From contig CM066298.1 of NCBI GenBank assembly GCA_033816765.1, positions 1,984,001-2,048,000 of the forward strand: a stretch of DNA of 64,000 nt, written 5' to 3'. The stretch is from Nothopassalora personata (lineage: Eukaryota; Ascomycota; Dothideomycetes; Mycosphaerellales; Mycosphaerellaceae). A model generated the notes under the pieces. That model was not told the DNA's origin, searched no databases, and saw only the letters and a program-made list of their open reading frames with translations. The position numbers were made by a program, and so were the translations under genes. Shown one piece after another: positions 1 through 10,016 of the stretch (its first letter is position 1; the number at the start of each line of letters is the position of its first letter).

Positions 1-379
1 ATCTTTTCGTGGCAACCTTTTCGACGAACGACATGCGTTTGCGAGTCTTTTATTGCGAAGTCGACCATGTACGGGGTTCACGCAAGTCGCCTCAGGCCTT
101 ACTTAGCATCTATATCCACCTCAACGCTGGCGCGAGCACACGACAAGTTGTATCTGTAGCGAGCATCGATCTGGACACAAGCACTGCCAAGCTTGGCCAC
201 GAAGAAGATAGAGCCTGAGCTTATATGTCAGTGGATCTTGCTACGCTTCGTATTTGCCTCGTAAACATGCAGCGATGCCTCTGTTGCACGTTTCATGATA
301 AGTATAAGTATAAGGATGAGGTAGTCCAACTCCTTCGCTGATCACGCATTCTCCTTGCTTTGCCTGCCTCACGGCATCC
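1..379. other. 5' flank, no gene recognised
   Basis: No convincing gene is seen. A short open frame on the plus strand (9-218) starts with GTG and resembles nothing I know. The stretch just before 380 is probably the promoter and 5' leader of the following oxidoreductase gene. Confidence 0.4.
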
Positions 380-1909
380 ATGCTCACATCTCTCGCCTCT
401 GTGGCTGCTGTGGCAGTATGCATTGTCGCAGCATCTCCCATTGCTCAGTCATTACTACCCCTATCAGCCCTCGGAGAGCTTCAGACACCCGCAACTAGTC
501 CAGGCGCGATCGCCTGCAACAACCTCGTGAAAAGTCTCGGAGCAAGCAAAGTCCAGCAGCCCATCAGCCTGAGGTACCAGGAGTCCAAGTTCGAGTACTG
601 GAATGCAGTACAGTCGAACTACAACCCAACCTGTGCCATCTATCCCACCTCGTCCCAAGATGTGTCGACAGCAATCAAGGCCATCAAGGCTGCAAAGTCA
701 AGATTCGCAATCAAAGCTGCAGGACACAACCCGAACACATTCTTCTCAAGCGTCGACCAAGGCGTCCTGATCGACCTCAACTCGATGACGGCGAGGACCT
801 ACGATGCATCCACCACGATTGGCACGTATCAGCCAGGAGGCACGTTTGGCGATGTGTACAACTACTTTCAGCAGTTCGGACGTACGGTCGTCGGTGCTCG
901 TCTCGCAGGTGTTGGTACCGGCCTTGCGCTTGGTGGTGGCCTCAGCTACCTGTCGCCACAGTACGGACTGGCATGCGACAGCTTCCGAGAGCTCGAAGTG
1001 GTCTTGCCAAGCGGTCAGATCGTGACAGCCTCGCCAACACAGAACTCTGACCTCTTCTTCGCGGACCGTGGTGGCGGTGGCAATGCCTACGGTATCGTCA
1101 CCAAGTACACAATCCAGACACGACCATCCGGAACATTCTACGCCGGCAACATCATCTACCTCTTCAACCAGCCCGCCGTTTTCGAAGCCATCCGCAACTT
1201 TGTCCAATACAACACCGACCCCAAAGCCTCCATCATCGGCACCTACGAGAGACTCACCACACCCTCCGTCGGCGACCTCGACCTAGACCAAGCAATCCTC
1301 ATGTTCCTCGTCTACGACGGCCCCAACGCCGGCGACGCGTTCAAAAATTTCACCAGCATCCCCTCGCTCTTCAACTCCCTCGGCCCGAAATCATACCCAG
1401 AAGTCGTCAACATGCCCATCCCCCTCGCCACCGAAATCAGCAGAGGCAACAACATCTTCCGCGTCCAAGCGCACCGTATCAACGACAGCTCCTACCAACA
1501 AGCCTTCTCCGCCTGGGAGAAATGGTGCGACACCCACAAAGGCCAATACATCCTCTCCTCGCTGGACATTCAACCGATTCCAAAATCTCTCACCGATGCG
1601 TCCAGGGCGCAGAACGGTGGGAATGCAATGCAGATGCCGGATGGGCCGTGGGTCTGGCTGAATTACCTCCTTTCGACGCCGCCGACGCTGACGTCGGCGC
1701 AGTACGATGCTGTGCAGGCGAGTTTTAGGGATATGGTCAACTTGGTGCCCAGTGCGCCGGATCTGCCACTGTTCATCAATGATGCCAGCTCTGACCAGAA
1801 TCCGCTAAAGACTTTTAGCACGTACTCGAGGCTGCAATCGATTAAAAGGAAGTATGATCCGGACAACTTCTTTGCCCAGTACACGGGTGGGTGGAGTTTT
1901 GATGCGTAG
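380..1909 (+). CDS. Secreted FAD-linked oxidoreductase (BBE / 6-hydroxynicotine oxidase type)
   Basis: An uninterrupted 509-residue frame starting at ATG 380. Residues 1-20 are a hydrophobic signal peptide, so the enzyme is probably secreted. A FAD-binding PCMH-type domain spans roughly residues 80-260: the stretch KAAGHNPN (His116) fits the histidine that carries covalent 8-alpha-linked FAD, and GTGLALGGGLSY (179-190) plus the following YGLACD segment is the usual pyrophosphate-binding region. The C-terminus ends in a BBE-type DPDNFF motif. The family oxidises alcohols, sugars or alkaloid-like substrates with O2; the substrate cannot be read from sequence. The position where bicovalent members have a second, cysteine FAD link is Arg/Leu here (around 174), so only a histidyl link is expected. 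Length is normal and no intron is evident. Confidence 0.88.
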   Translation: MLTSLASVAAVAVCIVAASPIAQSLLPLSALGELQTPATSPGAIACNNLVKSLGASKVQQPISLRYQESKFEYWNAVQSNYNPTCAIYPTSSQDVSTAIKAIKAAKSRFAIKAAGHNPNTFFSSVDQGVLIDLNSMTARTYDASTTIGTYQPGGTFGDVYNYFQQFGRTVVGARLAGVGTGLALGGGLSYLSPQYGLACDSFRELEVVLPSGQIVTASPTQNSDLFFADRGGGGNAYGIVTKYTIQTRPSGTFYAGNIIYLFNQPAVFEAIRNFVQYNTDPKASIIGTYERLTTPSVGDLDLDQAILMFLVYDGPNAGDAFKNFTSIPSLFNSLGPKSYPEVVNMPIPLATEISRGNNIFRVQAHRINDSSYQQAFSAWEKWCDTHKGQYILSSLDIQPIPKSLTDASRAQNGGNAMQMPDGPWVWLNYLLSTPPTLTSAQYDAVQASFRDMVNLVPSAPDLPLFINDASSDQNPLKTFSTYSRLQSIKRKYDPDNFFAQYTGGWSFDA

Positions 1910-1970
1910 AGTCGATAGGATCAAGGAAAATGTAGGCTTACATCCATGCGCCTGGATCCATTCCGTAATT

Positions 1971-2632
1971 TCACTTGTTCATACTGTGTCGGAACACCAC
2001 CGGTGTCATTACCTGCCCACTCGGAAGCCTCAACAGATGCTTCTCCTCTACCTCTGTCCAGTCCCCCAACTTCTTCCCATGCAGCGAGTTCACCATGCCC
2101 ATATCTCTAATCAGTGTCTCCGCCCCAGCAATCTTTTTCGCGAGCCCCTGAAGCTCCGGATCTTCCCCTCTACGAGAGTAAAGAACCAACCGTTTCCAAT
2201 CCTCACTCGGGAAGCGTAGAAGCATCGATTGAGGTGCGAAAATGCTGCGCGGTATTTCGATCTTCACAAGGACAATTTCAGCAGGCGCTGCGATTTGTTT
2301 GTAGTACTCAGTGAAGAGCCTTGCGGCCTCCAGGTCTTTAAACCAGCATTGCACGGCGCCACGACCGGAAAAGTCATTTCCAAGTGGCGAGCGCAAGTGT
2401 TGTGCATGATCATGTCTTTGCGATGCGCAGTGTCCTCGGCTTGACCGGATTCCACGAGTTTATACGTGACTACACCATCGATATCGGCGAGTTCTTTCGC
2501 AGGCGTGCACAACGACTCGTGATAGGCAACAGCGACATCATGTCGGCAAGCCACTTGGTTCTGGCAGACCGTGCGCTCATGCTGGCCGTGGTTGGCACCG
2601 AACTCGATGAGTTGGTGTGAAATTACCGGGTA
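1971..2632 (-). pseudogene. Broken uncharacterised gene, two frames
   Basis: On the minus strand a protein-like frame runs from about 2632 to 2400 (segment FGANHGQHERTVC and onward), then coding-like sequence continues in another frame from about 2396 to the stop at 1971 (segment AAPAEIVLVKIEIPRS). No GT..AG intron fits the change near 2400, so I read it as a frameshift. The 5' end runs into AT-rich DNA at 2633 and no ATG with an upstream leader is seen. The product is not recognised. A real gene with an unseen intron, or a sequencing error near 2400, remains possible. Confidence 0.4.
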
Positions 2633-3825
2633 TAGAAGTCTGGAACAAGGGTATAAAGTCTAGACATTAGGGTATGAAAAACTATACTTATAACAAGTAG
2701 TAGCACCTTTAAGGTGCTTATATAAGTCTTCTTTTGATAAGAAGCCCTCAATCCCTATAATTTAGGTGCCTAATCTCATTTCCGAAAAGCAAGTAATCAT
2801 AACGCTCAATCAGATTATATCACCCTTAAAACCTGCTATCCATGCATCATCCTGGCGCTTTACAGTTGGGCACTCGACACGCCCAAAACTGCAGGCTGTG
2901 CCAAGACCTTGAGGATGCCCGGGTATAGCCGTGCTGGCTGATGCAGGCAATAATAGAGACTGTAAGCAATGACCGCATACATCTGTCTCGCATCCGGAAA
3001 GTGTTAGGATAAATCGGCTACTTAGCTACCCGCAATCTGTCGAGCTGTTAAAGATAAGATCCTATATATTCGCGGGTGCACTATGGCCCTTTGTACTCCG
3101 CCGAAAGGACAATAACTGCTATCCTTTGTTAGATGACGCCCACTCCTTCTCGACTCCATTGGCCGAAGCGCTAAGCGGGCGGTCCTCAGACTATCCGGAT
3201 GGCAAAGTGGCTTGCGTACAGCCGTTCGGGATGGACATGCGTGGGTTGCCGCTTGATGATTTGATGGAGGACATTGGATGGATCACGCTGGCATAATGTC
3301 GTGTGCAGCCGTCCGCCGGCTTTGAAACGAATGGTTAGATTGCAGAGTGCAATGCCAAGATGCCGAAGGTTAGCGCGCAGATGGGGCTGAAGTTGCTGCA
3401 CCTGATCTTCGAAGTGGCTGGGGCCTGAGAATCAATAGATGAATTTGGAGTATCTACAACAGCAATCAGCGAGGTCACGTTGGCCTTCAAGCCAGGCTGC
3501 CCGTGAGTCGGCATGGTTTGCTGCATGATCGCAGCCGTCTGGCCACTGAGCGGAACTAGCATGGTCAGTGTCGTAGCAGAACTTTCCACACTCCTCCCGC
3601 TGTCGAAACGCCATAAAACTCCTGAACATGAGACCGCAGTTGACAATCCGTGGATGAATCTCGCGATCTGTCGACCTCTATAAAAATGCTCAATGCCTCG
3701 CTGCCTGCTGGTGACGTTGCACGGAAACTGATGTGCCGTATGGTGGATCTGGCTTTGTGTAGCCAAAGTTGGTATCAGAAGATATCGGAATAGTGTATTC
3801 TGTCGGAGTGATGTAGATGGTTCGA
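2633..3825. other. AT-rich intergenic stretch, no gene seen
   Basis: About 2633-2870 is AT-rich, poor in CpA, and carries a small palindrome (AGCACCTT T AAGGTGCT near 2702), which suggests a mutated transposon remnant abutting the broken gene to the left. From about 2870 to 3825 base composition is normal and no gene is supported. The part next to 3826 is likely the 3' UTR of the rac gene. Confidence 0.4.
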
Positions 3826-4718
3826 TCATAGGATGCTGCACTTGGTCGACTTCTTCTTCGGTGGCGGTCGTGGGGAGATGACGGCCCTGGTTTGGGTTTG
3901 TCAGCATTTCTGTATGAGTATTGATCTTGCTTGCCCGGCTGTCACTCACTTGATGGCTTCGTCGAACACGCTCTTCAAGTTTCGTTGTGTCAGCGCCGAG
4001 CACTCTAGGTATTTCACTGCCTTGATATCCTTGGCGACCTGCACTGCCTGCTCGTACTGTATGGGTGCCATCTTCCTTTGTCGCAGCTGTTCGCGCACTT
4101 CTGGGTCGTCTCTGAGATCGAGCTTCGTGCCGACGAGTATGATGGGCACGCCCGGCGCGTGATGTTCGATTTCGGGATACCACTGCCGAGGATGGATTAG
4201 TGCGGCGCTCATGGATGAAAATCGGACCTGGTCTCACTTTTGCCTTGACGTTGTCAAAGGATGACGGGCTGACTATGGAGAAGCAAATTAGGAAGACGTC
4301 GGTCTGTGGGTATGATAGTGGTCGTAATCGGTCGTAATCTTCCTGTCCTGCAGTATCCCAAAGTCCTAAGCTGATGGGCTTGTTATCGACCATGACACTG
4401 GCCGAGTAGTTGTCGAAGCTGTGCACGGATCAGCAAAGACTGTTTTTCGGCGACGCCGTAGTGCGCGCTCTCTCTTACACTGTGGGAATGTATTCGCCGG
4501 GGAAGGCGTTTGTGGTGTAGGATATCAGCAGACATGTCTAGTCGTTGTCAGAAACCACGTCTCTCCCACGCGCAGAGCACCACCACCCATACCTTGCCGA
4601 CCGCACCGTCACCCGTGACCACGCACTGTATCGCTTCGTCAGTGTGTCGTCCTCCTTCTTGGCGTGCCCGTGACCGTGTTTCACGCACCTTCAACGATTG
4701 CGTTGCGGGAGTTGCCAT
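3826..4718 (-). CDS. rac1: Rac-type Rho-family small GTPase
   Basis: Six exons join in frame to 198 residues: 4718-4689, 4625-4593, 4537-4479, 4418-4238, 4182-3950 and 3886-3826, separated by five GT..AG introns of 55-63 bp. The product starts [10 protein letters not shown] and carries the full GTPase set: P-loop GDGAVGKT, switch [21 protein letters not shown], base-recognition TKLD, and [22 protein letters not shown] and VGTKLDL mark it as Rac rather than Cdc42. A lysine-rich stretch precedes the C-terminal CSIL box, which predicts geranylgeranylation and membrane attachment. In fungi Rac acts with Cdc42 in polarity, hyphal branching and NADPH oxidase activation. Length equals the family norm, with no broken motif. 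The gene sits in a repeat-flanked region, which is unusual for such a conserved gene. Confidence 0.95.
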
Positions 4719-5790
4719 TATGACTGCTGTGTCTGCGTCCTTGCACCACCCGCTTCGCCTGCTCCTTGGCGCGCAGTGCAGTGGAAGCAGCCGTAGAGAC
4801 TGCTGCGGGCGTAGATATGGCACCCGCTCAATACTGCTCTGGTGTCTGCTGGAGGTCCCGCCTGAGCAGTGGATCACGTGGCCGGAGGATGTCCCGTGTA
4901 CCGCCTCTTTGCAGGTCGTCTTGCTGTTGTCGCCGGGCGGGCAGGAAGCAGCATGCGTCAGAGGTGGTGTCGTGAATGCAATGGATGATTCTGTTCGTTA
5001 TGGGCACACTGTCTGCGGCGGATCGAGGTCGCGGCCACTTGGTTGGCTCGCTGTTGGGGATGTAGGGCCGGGCCGATGTTTGAAGGTCTGCCGAGATGGT
5101 GATGCTCCAAGTGCGGGACCGAACGAGTGACAAACACTCGACAACGTCGTTCTTGTTCTTCTAACAAGCTGGATGTCGTTGAACTAGAGTATGCCGTGTG
5201 GCAGAAGTCGGCAGAGACTGGTTGCAGTTAGCCTGTCCACCTAATCAATTAGCCTACAGCATGACCACCGTCTCCGCTCTTCTCCGAAAGCGTTGTGGAG
5301 GTCATCTGCCAACAACAAACACCGCGAGTACACCAGCGCGCTTAAGTCATCCCTCTAACACCACGCCCCGTACCCAATGATGTCTTCATAACCGCATCAT
5401 TTGTCGACAGCGTGAGCCTGTCTCGTGGCTGGTGTTGGCTGCAAACACCTGTCTGGCCACGCACAGCGCCTATCGCAACTCTGTTTCTGGGCTTCAGAAA
5501 CCAGAGACAAGTGTGCCATGTCTTGCCATGTCGACAGGGGCAGTAAGTCCAACAGTTCAAGCGTTACCCTGACTCAACAGCGCAAACATGGCCACTGAGG
5601 CAGGCGGTCATGCTCGATCCGAACTTCATGAGCGTACAGTCGTGACAGAGCTGCCTGCGTCTCCAGTCCAGTAACAACTCCGCAGACCCAGACTAGCAGG
5701 CCAACAGGAACTAAGCTGAGATATACCGCTACAAATCCCAAGAGAACGCCACCAGAGCAACCACAGCGAGAAGCCCTCAAACATCAACTC
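4719..5790. other. Intergenic, no gene recognised
   Basis: The part near 4719 must contain the rac promoter and leader. Open frames on both strands lack ATG starts or resemble no protein. A hydrophobic minus-strand frame at 5574-5780 has no ATG and is not supported. Confidence 0.35.
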
Positions 5791-6984
5791 TCACGCACTC
5801 CCCAGCTTCCTCCAATCCCTTCTCCCCTCAATCTCCCCCTCATACCCAACGACCTCCGCGAAATCCATCAAGAACTTCCACCGTGCCTGCTTGACCCACC
5901 CCTTATCCATGAACCCATTCGCCTTCTTCGGGAAGAAATCCACCACATCCAGAAGACTCTCGTCATGTGCAGCGGCCATCAATACATCTTCTCTCGGATC
6001 CACTTCTTGCAATTTCTCAATCGTCCTGGCCGCTTCCTCCTGGTCATGGTGCACCATGTGCCGCTCGCCGCGAGGCTCGTAGAATGCCTTCGTTCTATCA
6101 CCATCGCGCAGGATCGATGCCAAGAGGGCTCCCGGGCATGGGGATGAGGGGTGGGATGTGAAGGGGTGAGGGGTTATGGAGTCTGGAAGAGGGAGATACT
6201 TCGATGGTCGCAGCTCCCCAGTGTGATGCCATGCGTCGCCACCCATCAAGATGAAACTATCCGGGTTGCTGGTCACGCGAGCTAAAGCGGAGACGTGCCC
6301 GACTGCGTGGCCTGGGGAGTTGAGGAAGTAGAGGGATCCGTCGCCAAAGTAGTCGAGGGCTTCCATGTTTCCGATCTTGAAGTTCCCTGGGAAGGAGAGT
6401 TCTATGAGCTCGCGGCCTGCGAGATCGCTTTCGAGCACGGGGCTCTCGGCGTTGGTTGGATAGCCGGGGAGGAGACCGGCGCTGAAGCCGGGTCCGACGA
6501 TGAGGGAGGTGGAAGCTGGCCATTCTGCTGGTGACCCGCAGTGGTCGAAGTGCCAGTGGGACCAGACCTGAACAACCGTTATGTCAGCGAGATGCTCGAG
6601 CTGAAGCAACCAAGACCATGACCATGAACCGGGACATACCACGCTCTCCACCCTGGCCGTGTCAACTCCCCCCTCCTCCAGAATCTCCTTTACGCTCTTT
6701 GGGACTTCCACCTCTATAACATCCGGGTTGAGATTCCGGGTCATGACGGGACTGCAGTTCCACCATTCCTTCGGAATTCCGAGGTCGAAGATGAGGGTTC
6801 TGTTGAATTTGGGGTGCTGGATCAGGAAGGAGTAGACTGGTGTGCCCAGCAGGTCATGGCCCTTTATTCTTGGGCCGAAAAAGATGGACGGCGGGACGCC
6901 TTTGAGAGTGTGGTTAGTGTTGATTATGCTGACTTCTACTGTAGAGATGGAAGGGGGGATGTTGAGGTTTGGTGGGGTGGACAT
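5791..6984 (-). CDS. Metallo-beta-lactamase-fold hydrolase (lactonase-like)
   Basis: ATG at 6984; exons 6984-6640 and 6567-5791 give 373 residues. The 72-bp intron (GTATGT..TTCAG) is a multiple of three and lacks stops, so an unspliced reading adds 24 odd residues right before the active site; splicing restores VESV-VWSHWHFDH. The zinc-binding signature HWHFDH is at residues 119-124. Later ligands fit SPGHAVGH, the aspartate in MGGDAWHH, and the histidine in AAHDES near the C-terminus. The overall pattern is that of fungal and bacterial members related to N-acyl homoserine lactonases. Hydrolysis of a lactone or ester is likely, but the substrate is unknown. No signal peptide is seen, so it is probably cytosolic. 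Confidence 0.88.
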   Translation of the reverse strand: MSTPPNLNIPPSISTVEVSIINTNHTLKGVPPSIFFGPRIKGHDLLGTPVYSFLIQHPKFNRTLIFDLGIPKEWWNCSPVMTRNLNPDVIEVEVPKSVKEILEEGGVDTARVESVVCPGSWSWSWLLQLEHLADITVVQVWSHWHFDHCGSPAEWPASTSLIVGPGFSAGLLPGYPTNAESPVLESDLAGRELIELSFPGNFKIGNMEALDYFGDGSLYFLNSPGHAVGHVSALARVTSNPDSFILMGGDAWHHTGELRPSKYLPLPDSITPHPFTSHPSSPCPGALLASILRDGDRTKAFYEPRGERHMVHHDQEEAARTIEKLQEVDPREDVLMAAAHDESLLDVVDFFPKKANGFMDKGWVKQARWKFLMDFAEVVGYEGEIEGRRDWRKLGSA

Positions 6985-8161
6985 GGTGGGTGGGCTTTGG
7001 CGGGAGGGGGTACAGGGGGGTTCGGATTGGGATGTCGTGTCGCTTTTCTCTGTCGTGTCGCGTCGATAACGTGTTCCATCTGCGAATTGACCAGGAGGAG
7101 ACGCCCCCAGGTTTATACCAATGCTTTCACCACTGTCTAGTTGCTAAGCTACATGCGCTATGCTGTGCCACATGGATAGGAAGAGACGGCAGTACGGCAG
7201 TCTGTGAAGTCATATTGCCATCAATCATCAGGGCTATGAGTAAGCGATGTCGTTTGTAACGGTAATGTGGTGTAGGGCTATTACTAATGTCCGAGGCTCG
7301 CTCGAAGCACATCGTAGAGACTTTTGCACTTGATGTGTTTCGAAACGAACATCGAAAGATGCCATATTGAACCGAACTTGACACTAATCATAAATTTCTA
7401 ATGACCTTGCTGTCTGAAAGACGTCACGGAGATGATTGGCTGATGCGGTACGACGCTAGCGGAAGTAGTCCGAGTCAGGTTATGGACATTCCTTTTTTTC
7501 GACTTCATTCTTCGCACCATTACGTACGGACACTTACCAACGAGAGCAACAATTTGCGCACGTCTGACCGCCAGCGTATCAGGATTGGTCATCTACCGCT
7601 TAGTCTCGCCGCAGTGGTGTTGCCAACGCAAGCACGCGCCGTGGCCGATGCGGCACAGTGGCGCCCACCTGCTCTCTCTTCTTGAGACTTCCTGAATCTC
7701 TCCTCGCTGGACATCAACATCGAAATGACAGGCAGATAGGGCATAAAAGATAGCCATATTGCCGGAGAACCATCTGACCGAAAACGCCGGCGCACTGCCC
7801 AATAGCCACGCCCACTGACCGTGGACGATGCAACTATACAGCGTTGAAAGGAGACTGCCGCGGACTTAGTGCCATTCTACGGGTATTTCGTCAGCTGCTG
7901 CCTCCCAAGTGAGGCCTTGATGTGTCCTCCGCCGGAATGATGGGCCTTTGTCAATGCCGAACGATTCGCATTCCTTGGCAAGTTCGACGCTGTGATCGAC
8001 CTTTACAAGCATCTTCCGTACGTTTGACAAGACGGAATCGAAAGTCAAAGCAACTTCCGTACGATGACAAATGCGTCGGCCTGGACTATACGAGAGAATA
8101 CTTCAAACGCAGGCCGCTGAAGTCTCAGAACGGAGACTTGAGGCCCGATCATTTCTACGAG
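6985..8161. other. Intergenic, no confident gene
   Basis: Only short frames without ATG starts or recognisable similarity are present. The first 150 bases upstream of 6984 are GT/GGG-rich and probably form the promoter of the hydrolase gene. Confidence 0.35.
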
Positions 8162-8915
8162 ACGATGAGAGAATAGCATACGTGGAAAATACTCAGCGAT
8201 CCTCCGAATATCGCGGTTCTGGCCCAGCCTTCTGTATCAGATTGTCGATTTGTCGTGCTTGACAGCCGTGTTGGGAAAACGGCAGCCGTATATCCGAGAG
8301 CCCGTCAAGACTCCGTCTCTCTTGTGAGTACTGCAGCCTCAATAAGTACCTTGACGAAGTCAGAAAGCACTTCAACGAGCTCTCCAATCTGCCACTGAGT
8401 CCGACAGAGGTGGTTCCAGCTGCAAACAGTTTCCTTTCCGATCGTGATGCCGAGTGAATACAGCAGCTCTACCGAGACTATGGCTGGCTTTCACCCAGGT
8501 TCTGCAAGGACGAATGCGCCGCCAGATTCATCGAGATTTTTCATGGTTCGATGCATTAGAGCGTCTCATCCTTTCGACATGCCCTGTCTGTGGTGGATGT
8601 CAAATCCACGCGAGACATGTACACCAGGTGGACAATTTCTGCATCGTCTCGTTTCTCCTGTGTCTACAATCTTTTCTTTCCGCCCAAACTTGCTCACTGA
8701 CCGTACACCAGATTAGCCCTCATCTACATGACACCGAGGTAGCTCGCCAAGACGCGCTGTCCGCTAAGTCACGTAGCTCCGACAGTGGCACAGCAGCGGC
8801 TGTATATATCAGCACTCATCTTTGCAACACCTTTATGGCTCAGCGCACTACCAAAGCGTCAGTCTTGGCTGCCTTCGAATCATCACGCTACCTGGGGTGC
8901 GAAGAAAGGACATGA
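8162..8915 (+). pseudogene. Possible decayed coding sequence
   Basis: Protein-like segments occur in shifting plus-strand frames. One runs about 8312-8570 (CEYCSLNKYLDEVRKHF onward) and is broken by a TGA near 8456. Another, about 8535-8915, begins near WFDALERLILS and contains CPVCGGC, a zinc-ribbon-like Cys cluster. I cannot join them with introns. The parent protein is not recognised. It may be chance coding potential in mutated DNA. Confidence 0.25.
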
Positions 8916-9895
8916 AAGTGGGAGGAGGCTGAACGTGCCGCCCAGCACCCGCGTTCACTAGTGGTCGACGATGCTGCCATGATACAGCGTCGTAAGATCA
9001 TAGCTACAGAGCTACTCTCCTTGTAAGGGTATAAAGATGGGTGCAGAGGTAGTTGTAGGTGCAAAAAGTAAATCACTTGCACCTGCAACCTAGTTAGTTA
9101 TTGTTGCTACAGATAATTAAACTTAGACATAAGATAAGGATAGGGTCCGATGTTGCTCCTCTGCTCCTAGGTAAGTCTCTCTATCTTTATCTTTAACTTC
9201 AACTTCAACTTAATAAGGTCAAGTTTAGCTTAACCTTGACCTTGACCTTCGGCTTTATGCTTTATGCTTCAGGAAGGGCCGCAAGGTAGGTACGACGAAA
9301 GTCATCGGACATGGGAGTATGTTTTAACAATAATAGCTTGACACGGCAGTCTATTTTTACATAATGTGCCATGTACAGCTCCGTTTGCAACCTGTTCTGC
9401 AGTTGCATTTGGTCAGCGTCCTGGTGCGTTCGATAGAATCCTAAGAAATGTTGGTATTTGTGCGGAAAGTGCCATTGACGGTTCTGCGCACCACTTGTGT
9501 TACTGGATTCTGTCGGTCCGGAATACTCCTGGCTTTCCCTTTCCTTCGTAGCTGGCGATTCTGCAGACGTAGGGGAAGTTTTCGCTTCGTTGTCGACGTA
9601 ATCGGGGCAATGCTGCAGGCGTAATCTCAACCCAGCATCAAGAGAAGATTTTCGAGGGATTTGAGCATTGAGATTTGGTAGGGACGCATTGGCAGCGATC
9701 AGATACAACGCCTATCTGCGCCAGTGAATGTCAACTTGGCTCGTGACAACATCTTGTGGACCGCTTCATGTACGAGTTATGTTCCCGGATTGGCAGGGAT
9801 CGCTGAGTAGGCGTTGTGGCGATGTTGTCGACGATGCAGAGGAGAGGTGTTGTTGAGGGAAGAAAGCGAACCGGGCTTTCGGGTGAAGTGGAGAC
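8916..9895. other. Transition into transposon block, no gene seen
   Basis: From about 9020 the sequence becomes AT-rich with short tandem motifs (AACTTC around 9195-9215, ACCTTG around 9233-9252). A 148-codon minus-strand frame at 9262-9708 starts with TTG just after a stop and resembles nothing known; it could be an exon of a lost gene. Confidence 0.3.
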
Positions 9896-10016
9896 TGTTG
9901 TGAATCAGGTGACTAGTGGCCATGTTAGTCAGGACTTAGCACACACACCCTATATTACACTGTTTCTGTAGCTAGATAGTCTTATATCTTATGCAATTTA
10001 GAAGGGTTACTAATTG
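9896..10016 (+). repeat. Copia-like LTR, left copy, little mutated
   Basis: Begins TGTTGTGAATCAGG and matches 32827-32946 along its whole length. Nearly all differences are C-to-T or G-to-A, with the right copy carrying the T/A form: CAGGTGACTAGTGG here against TAGGTAACTAGTAG there. The end is probably cut at about 10016 by the next element, which starts TGTAAGG. No target duplication was found. Confidence 0.65.

Noticed and set aside
9..218. Plus-strand open frame at the left edge
   Set aside because: GTG start, no upstream context, no recognisable protein; fungal genes start with ATG.
5574..5780. Small membrane protein on the minus strand
   Set aside because: Hydrophobic but without an ATG and directly behind the metallo-beta-lactamase stop, so probably 3' UTR.
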